This document shows, one piece after another, positions 1 through 12,050 of a stretch of 64,000 nucleotides of DNA. Position 1 is the first letter of the stretch; every line of letters begins with the position of its first letter. The notes beneath the pieces are model-generated. The model was not told the origin of the DNA. It saw only the letters and a program-made list of their open reading frames with translations, and did no database searches. A program made the position numbers and the translations under genes. The stretch lies in contig NW_026917520.1 of assembly GCF_035046485.1 (NCBI RefSeq), positions 1 to 64,000 of the forward strand, in the 5' to 3' direction. This DNA is from Aedes albopictus (taxonomy: Eukaryota; Arthropoda; Insecta; Diptera; Culicidae).

Positions 1-3000
1 ATATTGGGGAGCAGTCTGAGGGATGTCGGTTCCTCCCAATAAGTGTTCGGTAATTTAGGTGATTTTGGGGGGCATTCTTAAGAAAGTTGGGTCCTCCCAA
101 TAAGTGTTCGGTAATTTTAGGTGATATTGGGGGGCATTCTGAGGGAAGTCGGTTCCTCCCAATAAGTGTTCGGTAATTTCAGGTGATATTGGGGAGCAGT
201 CTGAGGGAAGTCGGTTCCTCCCAATAAGTGTTTGTAATTTTAGGTGATATTGGGGGGCATTCTGAGGAAAGTCGGTTCCTCCCAATAAGTGTTCGGTAAT
301 ATAGGTGATATTAGGGGGCATTCTGAGGGAAGTCGGTTCCTCCCAATAAGTGTTCAGTTATTTTAGGTGATAGTGGGAGGCATTCTTAGGGAAGTTAGGT
401 CCTCCCAATAAGTGTTCGGCAATTTTAGGTGATATTGGGGGACATTCTGAGGGAAGTTGGGTCCTCTTAATGAGCGTTCTATAATTTTAGGTGATATTGG
501 AGAGCATTCTGAGGGAAGTTGGGTCCTCCCAATAAGTGTTCGGTAATTTTAGGTGATATTAGGGGGCATTCTGAGGAAAGTCGGTTCCTCCCAATAAGTG
601 TTCGGTAATTTTAGGTGATATTAGGGGGCATTCTGAGGGAAGTCGATGCCTCTCAATAAGTGTTCGGTAATTTTAGGTGATATTAGAGGGCATTCTGAGG
701 GAAGTCGGTTCCTCCCAATAAGTGTTCAGTTATTTTAGGTGATAGTGGGAGGCATTCTTAGGGAAGTTGGTTCCTCCCAATAAGTGTTCGGTAATTTTAG
801 GTGATATTAGGGGGCATTCTGAGGGAAGTTGGTTCCTCCCAATAAGTGTTCGGTAATTTTAGGTGATATTAGGGGGCATTCTGAGGGAAGTTGGTTCCTC
901 CCAATAAGTGTTCGGTAATTTTAGGTGATATTACGGGGCATTCTGAGGGAAGTCGATGCCTCCCAATAAGTGTTCGGTAATTTTAGGTTATATTAGGGGG
1001 CATTCTGAGGGAAGTCGATGCCTCCCAATAAGTGTTCGGTAATTTTAGGTGATATTAGGGGGCATTCTGAGGGAAGTCGGTTCCTCCCAATAAGTGTTCG
1101 GTAATTTAAGGTGATATTGGGGAGCATTCTGAGGGAAGTTAGTTCCTCCCAATTAGTGTTCGGTAATTTTAGGTGATAGTGGGAGGCATTCTTAGGGAAG
1201 TCGGTTCTTCCCAATTAGTGTTCGGTAATTTAGGTGATATTAGGGGGGCATTCTGAGGGAAGTCGATGCCTCCCAATAAGTGTTCGGTAATTTAAGGTGA
1301 TATTGGGGAGCATTCTGAGGGAAGCTGGTTCCTCCCAATTAGTGTTCGGTAATTTTAGGTTATAGTGGGAGGCATTCTTAGGGAAGTCGGTTCTTCCCAA
1401 TTAGTGTTCGGTAATTTTAGGTGATATTAGGGGGCATTCTGAGGGAAGTCGGTTCCTCCCAATTAGTGTTCGGTAATTTTAGGTGGTATTAGAGGGCATT
1501 CTGAGGGAAGTAGGTTCCTCCCAATAAATGTTCGGTAATTTTAGGTGATATTAGGGGGCATTCTGAGGGAAGTCGATGCCTCCCAATAAGTGTTCGGTAA
1601 TTTTAGGTAATATTGGGGAGCATTCTGAGGGAAGTTGGTTCCTCCCAATAAGTGTTTGGTAATTTTAGGTGATAGTGGGAGACATTCTTAGGTAAGTCGG
1701 TTCCTCCCAATTAGTGTTCGGTATTTTTAGGTGATATTAGGGGGCATTCTGAGGGAAGTCGGTTCCTCCCTATAAGTGTTCGGTAATTTTAGGTGATATT
1801 AGGGGGCATTCTGAGGGATGTCGGTTCCTCCCAATAAGTGTTCGGTAATTTTAGGTGATATAGGGGGCATTCTGAGGGAAGTCGGTTCCTCCCAATAAGT
1901 GTTCGGTAATTCTAGGTGATATTAGGGGGCATTCTGAGGGAAGTCGATGCCTCCCAATAAGTGTTCGGTAATTTTAGGTGATATTAGGGGGCATTCTGAG
2001 GGAAGTCGGTTCCTCCCAATAAGTGTTCGGTAATTTTAGGTGATATTAGGGGGCATTCTGAGGGAAGTCGGTTCCTCCCAATAAGTGTTCGGTAATTTTA
2101 GGTGATATTAGGGGGCATTCTGAGGGAAGTCGGTTCCTCCCAATAAGTGTTCGGTAATTTTAGGTGATATTAGGGGGCATTCTGAGGGAAGTCGATGCCT
2201 CCCAATAAGTGTTCGGTAATTTTAGGTGATATTAGGGGGCATTCTGAGGGAAGTCGGTTCCTCCCAATAAGTGTTCGGTAATTTTAGGTGATATTAGGGG
2301 GCATTCTGAGGGATGTCGGTTCCTCCCAATAAGTGTTCGGTAATTTTAGGTGATATTAGGGGGCATTCTGAGGGAAGTCGATGCCTCCCAATAAGTGTTC
2401 GGTAATTTTAGGTGATATTAGGGGGCATTCTGAGGGAAGTCGGTTCCTCCCAATTAGTGTTCGGTAATTTTAGGTGATATTAGAGGGCATTCTGAGGGAA
2501 GTAGGTTCCTCCCAATAAGTGTTCGGTAATTTTAGGTGATAGTGGGAGACATAGCTAGGGAAGTTGGGTCCTCCCAATAAGTGTTCGGTAATTTTAGGTG
2601 ATATTAGGGGGCATTCTGAGGGAAGTCGGTTCCTCCCAATATGTGTTCGGTAATTTTAGGTGATATTAGGGGGCATTCTGAGGGATGTCGGTTCCTCCCA
2701 ATAAGTGTTCGGTAATTTTAGGTGATATTAGGGGGCATTCTGAGGGAAGTCGATGCCTCCCAATAAGTGTTCGGTAATTTTAGGTGATATTAGGGGGCAT
2801 TCTGAGGGATGTCGGTTCCTCCCAATAAGTGTTCGGTAATTTTAGGTGATATAAGGGGGCATTCTGAGGGAAGTCGATGCCTCCCAATAAGTGTTCGGTA
2901 ATTTTAGGTGATATTAGAGGGCATTCTGAGGGAAGTCGATGCCTCCCAATAAGTGTTCGGTAATTTTAGGTGATATTGGGGAGCATTCTGAGGGAAGTTG

Positions 3001-3759
3001 GGTGCTCCCAATGAGTGTTCGGTAATTTTAGGTGATAGTGGGAGACATAGCTAGGGAAGTTGGGTCCTCCCAATAAGTGTTCGGTAATTTTAGGTGATAT
3101 TGGGTCCTCCCAATGAGTGTTTGAAAATTTTAGGTGATATTGGAGGGCATTCTAAGGAAAGTTGGGTCCTCCCAATGAGTTTTTGGTAATTTTAGGTGAT
3201 ATTAAGGGTCACCCTGAGGGAAGTTGGCTCTTCCCAATGAGTGTTTGGAAATTTTATGTGATACTGGAGGGCATCCTGAGTGAAGTTGGGTCCTCCCAAT
3301 AAGTGTTCTGTAATTTAAGGTGATATTGGGGAGCATCCTGGAGGAAGTTGGGTCCTCCCAATAAGTGTTCGGGTTTTTAGGTGATATTGGGAGGCATTCT
3401 GAGGAAGTTGGTTTCAATTTGACGATATGCGTATATTTTACATGCGCCTAAATGGAGGCATGCACGCATATGGCCTCAACTTTATCATCTTTTGCAACAT
3501 CTTATACGATTACTGGTTGTCTGGGAAGTGGTTGGTAATTTTTGGTGATATTGGGAGCATCCTGAGGGAAGTTAGGTCCTCCCAATGGGTGTTTGAAAAT
3601 TTTAGGCGATATTGAAGGACACGCTGAGGGAAGTTGAGTCCTCCCAATGGGTGTTTGAAAATTTTAAGTGTTATTGAGAGGCATTCTGGGGGAAGTTGGG
3701 TCCTCCCAATGAGTGTTTGAACATTTTAGGTAACATTGAGGGGCATTCTGAGGGAAGTT
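1..3759 (+). repeat. 62-bp satellite array, left arm of a partial inverted core
   Basis: About 60 head-to-tail copies of a 62-bp unit containing CCTCCCAATAAGTGTTCGG and then TAATTTTAGGTGATATT. The array already runs at base 1, so its true start is outside the window. Units are regular up to about 3070 and clearly more diverged from 3070 to 3759, next to the hairpin element. The sequence matches 41102-44860 at a constant offset of 41,101. Short reading frames in it are translations of the repeat, with 62 not divisible by 3, and are not genes. Confidence 0.95.
3416..3530. other. unique interruption in the satellite
   Basis: About 115 bp that do not match the 62-bp unit, holding a small inverted repeat (ATATGCG ... 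CGCATAT). The same interruption is present at about 44517-44631, so it predates the duplication of the core. I see no coding potential or known family. Confidence 0.6.
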
Positions 3760-3767
3760 GAATCGAC

Positions 3768-4200
3768 TCTAAACCATTACCCGGAATGCCATTTACCATT
3801 TACCGCAATGTACCATTTACCGGAATGTACTTTTTACCGGAAACCCATTTACCGGAATGTTTAATTTACCGGAAACATATTTACCCTCAACCCTCAAGTA
3901 ACACACTTGTCACAGAAGAGTCACGGTGGCGCAGAGTTTTGTTGCACAGAATTCATTGTGACTTACTTCTAGCAAGTAAGTATTCATATGATAAAAATAA
4001 GTCGCAATGACAGGTGCGCAACAAACCCTGCGCCACCGTGACTCTTCTGTGACAAGGGGTTAAGTTGAGAGATAATATGTTTCCGGTAAATTAAACATTC
4101 CGGTAAACGGGTTTCCGGTAAATAGTACATTCCGGTAAATGGTACATTACCGTAAATGGTAAATGGCATTCCGGGCAATGGTTTTCCGGGTAATGGTATA
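3768..4200. mobile_element. 433-bp hairpin (foldback) MITE with 8-bp target duplication
   Basis: The whole stretch is an imperfect palindrome. The outer parts are rich in CCATTTACCGGAATG and its reverse complement, and inner arms around 3907-3936 and 4031-4053 repeat CACAGAAGAGTCACGGTGGC inverted. It is flanked on both sides by GAATCGAC (3760-3767 and 4201-4208), which reads as an 8-bp target site duplication, typical of hAT or P-like elements. It sits exactly where the satellite changes orientation. No transposase is encoded. Family assignment beyond TSD length is inference. Confidence 0.75.
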
Positions 4201-4208
4201 GAATCGAC

Positions 4209-6235
4209 CCAACATTTATTGGGAGGAACCGACTTCCCTCAGAGTGCCTCCCACTATCACCTAAAATTACCGAACACTTATTGGGAGAAACCGACTTCCC
4301 TCAGAATGCCTCCCAATATCACCTAAAATTACCGAACACTTAGTGGGAGGAACCGACTTCCCTCAGAATGCCCCCTAATATCTTCTAAAATTACCGAACA
4401 CTTATTGGGAGGCATCGACTTCCCTCAGAATGCCCCCTAATATCACCTAAAATTACCGAACACTTATTGGGAGAAACCGACTTTCCTCAGAATGCCCCCT
4501 AATATCATCTAAAATTACCAAACACTTATTGGGAGGAACCGACTTCCCTTAGAATGCCCCCTAATATCACCTAAAATTACCGAACACTTATTGGGAGGAA
4601 CCAACTTCCCTAAGAATGCCTCCCACTATCACCTAAAATTACTGAACACTTATTGGGAGGCATCGACTTCCCTCAGAATGCCCCCTAATATCACCTAAAA
4701 TTACCGAACACTTATTGAGAGGAACCAACTTCCCTAAGAATGCCTCCCATTATCACCTAAAATTACCGAACACTTATTGGGAGGAACCGACTTCCCTCAG
4801 AATGCCCCCTCATATCACCTAAAATTACCGAACACTTATTGGGAGGCATCGACATCCCACATAATGCCCCCTAATATCACCTAAAATTACCGAACACTTA
4901 TTGGGAGGAACCGACTTCCCTCAGAATGCCCCCTAACATCACCTAAAATTACCGAACACTTATTGGGAGGAACCGACTTTCCTCAGAATGCCCCCTAATA
5001 TCACCTAAAATTACCGAACACTTATTGGGAGGAACCGACTTTCCTCAGAATACCCCCTAATATCACCTAAAATTACCGAACACTTATTGGGAGGCATCGA
5101 CTTCCCTCAGAATGCCCCCTAATATCACCTAAAATTACCGAACACTTATTGGGAGGAACCAACTTCCCTAAGAATGCCTTCCACTATCACCTAAAATTAC
5201 TGAACACTTATTGGGAGGAACCGACTTCCCTCAGAATGCCCCCTAATATCACCTTAATTACCGAACACTTATTGGGAGGAACCAACTTCCCTAAGAATGC
5301 CTCCCATTATCACCTAAAATTACCGAACACTTATTGGGAGGCATCGACATCCCTCAGAATGCCCCCTAATATCACCTAAAATTACCGAACACTTATTGGG
5401 AGGCATCGACATCCCTCAGAATGCCCCCTAATATCATCTAAAATTACCGAACACTTATTGGGAGGAACCGACTTCCCTCAGAATGCCCCCTAATATCACC
5501 TAAAATTACCGAACACTTATTGGGAGGCATAGACATCCCTCAGAATGCCCCCTAATATCACCTAAAATTACCGAACACTTATTGGGAGGAACCGACTTTC
5601 CTCAGAATGCCCCCTAATATCACCTAAAATTACCGAACACTTATTGGGAGGAACCGACTTTCCTCAGAATGCCCCCTAATATCACCTAAAATTACCGAAC
5701 ACTTATTGGGAGGAACCGACTTTCCTCAGAATGCCCCCTAATATCACCTAAAATTACCGAACACTTATTGGGAGGCATCGACTTCCCTCAGAATGCCCCC
5801 TAATATCACCTAAAATTACCGAACACTTATTGGGAGGAACCAACTTCCCTAAGAATGCCTCCCACTATCACCTAAAATTACCGAACACTTATTGGGAGGA
5901 ACCGACTTTCCTCAGAATGCCCTCTAATATCACCTAAATTACCGAACACTTATTGGGAGGAACCAACTTCCCTAAGAATGCCTCCCATTATCACCTAAAA
6001 TTACCGAACACTTATTGGGAGGAACCAACTTCCCTAAGAATGCCTCTCATTATCTCCTAAAATTACCGAACACTTATTGGGAGGAACCGACTTCCCTCAG
6101 AATGCCCCCTAATATCACCTAAAATTACCGAACACTTATTGGGAGGAACCGACTTCCCTCAGAATGCCCCCTAATATCACCTAAAATTACCGAACACTTA
6201 TTGGGAGGCATCGACATCCCTCAGAATGCCCCCTA
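4209..6235 (-). repeat. 62-bp satellite array, right arm of the partial core (inverted)
   Basis: The same 62-bp unit as 1-3759, now reverse complemented (ACCGAACACTTATTGGGAGG). It matches 45310 onwards of the large element, but the second copy holds one extra 62-bp unit: the offset changes from 41,101 near 4200 to 41,163 near 4811. The array stops abruptly at about 6235, where an unrelated foldback element begins. Confidence 0.93.
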
Positions 6236-6785
6236 ATATCTGCAAAATTTGAGCACGATCGGTTATGTCTACGTTTTGCGCATCGCGATTGAAGTTTATA
6301 TAAGGTTTTACATGGGAATACACACTTTTTTGCATTTCTCTCATAACAAGCACGAATTTTTCTAAAACCGTGTAACTGTTAAAATGAAATCATAGTCTAG
6401 GGTGTCCTGAAAAACTTTGTCGAAGACCGCGAAGTGATCTGATGCTTATGAAAAAAGTTATAGCGTTGGCATTGCTTGGTGAAACAGTATGATTTTGTTG
6501 CTATTGTTATTCCTTTACATGTTAAAACATAAACACATGCACGCGGTTCGTTGGTTATAACTATTTTCACAAGCATTGGATCGCTTTGCGGTCTTCAACA
6601 AAGTTCTTCAGAACATCCTAGGCTATCAATTTACAGTATCGGTTAAAAAGTTTCAGACAAACTTTTTCAACTTATGACTAAAATGCAAAAAAGTATGTTT
6701 TCCCATATAAAATCCCATACAAATTTCAATTGCAATGCGCAAAGTGTAGACGCAACCGATCGTGCTTAAATTTTGCACAGATACT
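6236..6785. mobile_element. foldback element of about 550 bp
   Basis: Arms of about 250 bp are inverted copies: CGATCGGTTATGTCTACG near 6255 pairs with GTAGACGCAACCGATCG near 6746. GTCTTCAACAAAGTTCTTCAG on the right pairs with TTTGTCGAAGACCGCG on the left. No transposase is seen. It cuts the satellite copy at its left edge. I found no certain target duplication. Bases 6786-6929 hold nothing I can identify. Confidence 0.7.
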
Positions 6786-6929
6786 CAGGACCCGAAACGG
6801 AACCAAAAAAGCTTTTATCTGAGAAAACGCTTCCGATGACCCACACTAATGAGCATCAGTATGCAGTTTGATGAAAAAGTTTTGTTTGAAACTTCCCTCA
6901 AGCGGTAATTTATGAACTTGCAAAAAACA

Positions 6930-7057
6930 TTGTACGCAACTCGGTGCAGAACTTGATTTTTACAGCACTCGTCGTAATTATCCAACTCGGCAAGCCTCGG
7001 TGGATAAATGTACGACTCGTGCTGTAAAAATCGTCATTCTGCACCTTGTTGCGTAAA
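6930..7057. mobile_element. palindromic MITE-like sequence of about 130 bp
   Basis: Imperfect palindrome: GTACGCAACTCGGTGCAGAA on the left mirrors TTCTGCACCTTGTTGCGTA on the right, and TTTTTACAGCACTCGT mirrors ACGAGTGCTGTAAAAA. It lies directly upstream of the non-LTR retrotransposon fragment and may mark its truncation point. Confidence 0.6.
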
Positions 7058-8113
7058 CTACTATTACAATCGCTGTTTGAAATCAATCTCTCTAGTAGGA
7101 TACTAAATTCTTATGTGTACTGCTCTACCCTAAATATAGATCCTGCTTCAACAGTTAAATTTCATAATTACAAAATTGATATTCATACCTTTCATCCTAA
7201 TATTAATTTTTCTCTATATGAAGAAATAAAACAAATTCCAAAAATAGAATATCCTCATTTCGCTAATTATTTATTTAAACGGAAATTTATGGGTATTAAT
7301 CGTGACCAATTTTATTTCACTGATGGATCTGTAAACCAAGACGGTGTAGGTTTTGGGGTACACAACTTGAATTCAGCTCATTTCTTCAAATTACGTGGTC
7401 CTTGCTCTATTTTTATTGCTGAATTAATTGCAATATATTTTGCATGTATTTTGATAAAAGATTGTTTTGATAGTATGAGTTGTCTCCGTGCATTAAATTC
7501 GAATAATTTTAATGTCAAAGCTCATCACATATTTTTGGAACCTAAACAAATATTATTAGATTTACACTCTCAAGGGTTTTTGATTCAATTAGTTTGGATT
7601 CCTTCAGATTGCAATATTTATGGTAATGAGCAAGCTGATTCTTTGGCCAAATTAGGTGCTACTCGGGGAATTATTTTGGATCGCAATATTTCGCCATCTG
7701 AGTATTTTACCGAATTAAATAAGTATTGTTTGGATAACTGGCAAAATTTTTGGCATTCTAGTAAAAAGGGACGTTGGTGTCACTCCATTTGTCCTACGGT
7801 TAAACACTTTCCTTGGTATAACCATATGAATGCAAGTAGAAATTTTATTTGCTGCTTTTCAAGATTGATTTCGAATCATTACAATTGTAGTAGTCATTTA
7901 TACCGTATCAATATAAATGATTCAAATTTATGTGATTTTGGGGAATTTTATGAGGACATTGATCACATTATACTATTTTGTTCAAGGTTTATTTTGCCAA
8001 GAAATAATTTTTTCAAGAATTTACAAAATTTTAACCATCCCATTCCTGAATCTGTTCGAAATATTCTTGGAAGTAAACAGTTTCCGATATTCAAATTACT
8101 GTATGATTTTTGA
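7058..8113 (+). CDS. non-LTR retrotransposon ORF2 C-terminus: RNase H domain (5' truncated)
   Basis: About 350 codons remain, open to a TGA at 8111-8113, with no genuine start; the frame continues into the palindrome upstream. The RNase H domain shows the expected acidic residues in order: Asp in YFTDGS (about 7322), Glu in IAELIAIY, Asp in DSMSCLRAL and Asp in GNEQADSLAK. The usual WIPSH motif reads WIPSD here, a change of the conserved His that may impair activity. After it comes a segment with spaced Cys and His (LCDFGEFYEDIDHIILFC), like the C-terminal zinc-like region of I, LOA and R1-group elements. RNase H would degrade the RNA strand during target-primed reverse transcription. The fragment has no RT and cannot act alone. 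Clade assignment is from domain order and tail type only. Confidence 0.85.
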   Translation, partial: LLLQSLFEINLSSRILNSYVYCSTLNIDPASTVKFHNYKIDIHTFHPNINFSLYEEIKQIPKIEYPHFANYLFKRKFMGINRDQFYFTDGSVNQDGVGFGVHNLNSAHFFKLRGPCSIFIAELIAIYFACILIKDCFDSMSCLRALNSNNFNVKAHHIFLEPKQILLDLHSQGFLIQLVWIPSDCNIYGNEQADSLAKLGATRGIILDRNISPSEYFTELNKYCLDNWQNFWHSSKKGRWCHSICPTVKHFPWYNHMNASRNFICCFSRLISNHYNCSSHLYRININDSNLCDFGEFYEDIDHIILFCSRFILPRNNFFKNLQNFNHPIPESVRNILGSKQFPIFKLLYDF

Positions 8114-8414
8114 CTTCAAATTTCATATACTGTTTGATTCCGCCTTTGTATTGTTTTTTTTTTCTTTTTATTTTTATTTTCAGTATTCAAAATTCGATTT
8201 CGATGACGATTCCTCTTTGCCGGCTTGGTAAGGACATTTGAAGAATCTGGCTTAGTTATGGATTGATTCCGCAAGAGCGGTTATTTATTGTAATGTTTTG
8301 GAAGAGAAGAAGAGGTTTTGTGCCTCTTTGAGAGAGATTTCAAAGATGGAAATCACTCAAAGGGGGTTTTCCCTCTTCCAAATTTTTAGTTAAAATAATA
8401 ATAATAATAATAAT
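7058..8414 (+). mobile_element. 5'-truncated non-LTR retrotransposon with (AAT)n tail
   Basis: Holds the 3' end of the last open reading frame (RNase H and C-terminal domain), about 280 bp of 3' UTR with a CCTCTT/AAGAGG-type hairpin potential near 8310-8375, and ends in an AAT microsatellite (about 8393-8414). Simple-repeat tails in place of poly(A) are usual in I/LOA/Outcast-type elements. The endonuclease and reverse transcriptase are missing. A second, 73-bp copy of its 3' end lies at 63540-63612. Confidence 0.85.
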
Positions 8415-8495
8415 AGTGTTTTCCTAAGCCTGATCTAAGCTTAGGAAGCGCAAAATCACCCGAAAATGCATTCAGGTTATATTGCGCATTGTTAT
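8415..8495 (-). repeat. 87-bp satellite remnant (inverted)
   Basis: Begins directly after the (AAT)n tail with AGTGTTTTCCTAAGCCTGA and continues as one reverse-complement unit of the 87-bp satellite seen at 14049-14688 and 58109-64000. The same junction, tail then AGTGTTTTCC, occurs at 63613. Confidence 0.8.
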
Positions 8496-9490
8496 TGTTC
8501 AATCAATAAAATGATAGTTCAGCCCGAACAAAAAATTTGCTCCATACAAACGTTAAATGCATTTTAAAAATACTTCCCAGACTCCGAAAATTATAAAATT
8601 TTGGATTTCGACTATTTTTGGGCGGAGATTCCAATTCTAAAATAATCCGGATACCCCTGAAGTACACAATTTAGTATATAAAAATTAAGCATGGTTTGCA
8701 TTACCAGTGGTGTCATAGAGTTTACACCAAGCTAATCACTGAGTAACCAGCTCTTAAGAAAAATAAAAAAAATAGCCAAGAATGAAAATATGCTTCTTGT
8801 AAAAAGTTAACCAATCCTGTCGTCCAAACATAATTTAACTCAATATACATTTAGTTTGTTCTCTTATAAACATAAAAAGCCTTTGTGGAGCAACTTCTCC
8901 ATTTATCATTATAAATATTATCACTATACCTTACCTACTTCCTATTTAATGTTAGAGAGCCGCCTATACTTTTTTTTAATGAATGTTTCTTCCCTTCTTG
9001 TTGCTGCAAGAAAATCGCCTATTTGATTGATAATTCTGTGTCCACATGTGAAAAATTTCCTTTTTGATATTTTGTTTGCGCCCCCATTGGGGACAGAAAA
9101 AAAATCCTTTGTGATTTTGGAAGAGCTGTGAATTCTCGAAATTTTGAGCGCCCTCATAAATTTAGGAAAAGTTACATGGTCATTTTTTCAAAATATTTTG
9201 CTTTATTTTGCCCATATTGTAAGAAAAATCTTTTTTTCCAGTATGAAGAAACATTTTATTCCACCTTCTTGAATTTAATAAAATGATTTTTCGAACTATT
9301 CTGCGCCCTCACACACTTTGAGTAATTATTGATGTGAATAAATATTACAACTTTTGTGCCTCCATACGTTAAAGTATATTCTTTATGATGTTGGAAATTG
9401 CTTCTCCTGAATATAAGAAAATCGCTTATTTGATAATTGATAATTTTTGCGCCCTCATATTTGCAAAACAAAAATCTCTGTGATATTGGG
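8496..9490. other. AT-rich spacer without recognised genes
   Basis: No convincing coding region. The motif GCGCCCTCA or GCGCCCCCA recurs at about 9068, 9151, 9302 and 9446 together with AAAATC-rich stretches, so the second half may be a very degenerate tandem repeat. Short reading frames here are not supported by codon pattern or homology. Confidence 0.4.
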
Positions 9491-12050
9491 ACTATTCCCT
9501 AGGTTTATTTCAAAAATTCGTCCTCCGATGTCTTCAGAAATTCTTCTAGATATTTCTTCAGAAATTCCCTCACGAATTCCTTTGAAAATGCTTTCTGGGA
9601 TTCCTTCAATAATGGTTCCATGAAATATATTAAGCAATCATTCGGAAATTTCTTTGGAAATTCAATTAGAAACTGCAAAAATTTCTTAACGGTTTATTTT
9701 AGAAAAAAATCCTCCATAAACTTCATCAGAAATTTTTCGAGAGCTCGAAGGATTCATTTAGAAAACCATTCACGTATTTCTTCAAAAATTCCTTCTTTGA
9801 TTCCTTCTGAAAATTTTACATGGTTTTCTTCAGAAATTCCTCCAGTGATTCCTTTAGAAAGTATTCCATGAAATCATAGGAAATTATGCCAGGGATTCCT
9901 TTTGAGATTTCTCTGAGAATTTCTTTCAGAATTATTTCAGGAATTCCTTTAGTAAATGCATAAATTCATTCAGAAATTTCTCTGAAATTCCCAAAAGATT
10001 CATCCAAAAATTAAGATTAAAAAAACACAAAGAACTCTGCCATAAATCCTACCATGGATTTCATTTGAAATTTTTCCGTGGATTGCTCTTGAAAATCCTT
10101 TAATGATTTCTTTCAAAAAATCTTGCACGGATTCCTTCAGAAGGTTCTCCGGGGATTCTTTTAAAAAATCATCCATGAACTGCTACAGAAATTCGTCCAG
10201 AGCTCCATAAAAAATGCTTCATGGATTCTTTCAAAAATCTCTCCTGAGATTCTTTCGAACAATCATCCACGGATTACTTCAAACCTAGTTCAAGTAATTT
10301 CTTTCAGAAATCCCTCCAGAAATTTCACGAAGAATTTCTTCAGAACATCCTTCTGAGATCCCTTTATTTTTTTCTCGAGATTCATAATACATTTCCACCA
10401 AAGTTTCCTTTAGAATTTTTTCCAGGGGTTCTTTCAGAAATCTCTCCAGAGATTTTTTTAGAACACCTTCTATGGATTCCTTACAAAATTGCACTATGGA
10501 TATCTTCAGAAATTACTCCAGGATTCATTCATAAAAAATCAAAGAACCCTTTCAAAAATTGTTCTAGCTGAATGGATTCATTAAGAAATTTCTCCAGATA
10601 TGCACTTCAGATATGCCCTTAAAAATTTCTTCCATGGATTCCCATTCTTCCATTTCTTTCCATCTCCATTTCTTTTCCATTTCTTCCATTTCTTTCATCC
10701 ATTTCTTTCCATGGATTCCCTCTGAAACTTCGCCTGGGATTACTTCAGATAGAAGACTTTAGAAAATCCTTTAGAAAATCGCTCTGAAGGAATCAGAAGT
10801 TTGTCCAGCGAATCCAGAAGTTTAACCCTTATGTGACCGGCAGGGTACCCGGGTATCCAGCACTCATTTAAAATACACGGTGTAGAAAAAAGCAAAAAGT
10901 TTGCCGGCCACATAACGGTTAATTTTTTTTATTATTGAGAATTCCAGCCCTATGCTGGTTCATCTTCGCATTCTGAAGTTCTTTTAACGATTGTTTCAGA
11001 AAATATTCCGGTGATTCCTACAGGAACTCATACAGGATTTCTTCACGAACTCCTCCAGAGATTTCCTCGGGAATTTCCCCAAGGATTCCATTGGAAACAT
11101 CCGCAGTAAAGTCTCAAGAAATTACTTCAGGGGTTCATCCAGAAAAACGAACAAGAATTCCCGCAGAGATTCTTGCATTATTAACTCCAGTGATTCTAGC
11201 GGGAATTGATCCAGGGATTCATGCAGAAATTCTTACAGAGTTTCTTGCGTTTCAGTATTCCTCTGTATATTTCTTCTGAAATTCTTTTAGCGTTTCCTCC
11301 AAGGATACCTTTAGAAAATTTTCCACGGATTCAGAAAATTTCCAGAAATATTTACTTGCCATTTCAACAGAAATTTAATTGGAATTTTTTCATGAGATTT
11401 TTCGGCTTTCACCAGGAATATTAAAAAAAATCCTCCTGGTACTCTATTGAAGGATTTCTTCACGAACTCTTCTAGAGTTTCTCAATAAATTCTTCTTGGA
11501 GTTCCACCAAGCGTTTTCCAGGAAGTTTTCCTTGTTATTCCTTCAGAAATTTCCCTCAGATATTCCTCCAGAGATTCATTCAGGACTTTTCCTGGAATTC
11601 CTTCAAAAATACCTTCAGGGATTTTTACTGGAATTAGACTGGACATTTTTTTCAAAAATTACTTCATGCATTCTCTTAGTAATTCCTCCATGGATTCCTT
11701 TTGAAATTTCTTCAGGGATTTTTTTTCGGAAATATCTCAAGAGACTCTTTCAATTTTTTAAGGATTTCTTTAGGAATATCAGTAAAAGTTGTTCCTTGGA
11801 TTTTTCTTCGTAAAATTCTCCTAGAATTACCTCCTAGAAATACCTTTAAAAATCCTGCGGAAATTCCTCCAAGAGATCCTTTAGCATATCCTTGAGAAAT
11901 TCCTTCAGGGATTCTTGTAGAAACCCCTACAATGGTTCTTTCTAAAATTGTTCCTGCGATTCCATCAGAAATATCTCTTGTGACTCATACAAAGATTCCT
12001 CCAGAGATGTTTTTTCAGCAGTTCATCCAGAAATTTCACAAAAAAATACT
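9491..12050 (+). repeat. degenerate AGAAATTCCTCC-type repeat block, forward
   Basis: Dozens of imperfect repeats built on TTCAGAAATTCCT and CCAGGGATTCCTT, a low-copy-fidelity minisatellite common in mosquito non-coding DNA. Several short open frames occur because the motif lacks stops in some frames; they are not genes. A 93-bp MITE interrupts it at 10826. Confidence 0.75.
10826..10918. mobile_element. 93-bp piggyBac-like MITE
   Basis: Flanked by TTAA on both sides (10822-10825 and 10919-10922). Terminal inverted repeats start CCCTTATGTGACCGGCA on the left and CCGTTATGTGGCCGGCA on the right (reverse complement). TTAA duplication with CC(C/G)T-starting ends is the hallmark of the piggyBac superfamily. 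It is far too small to encode a transposase. Confidence 0.8.
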
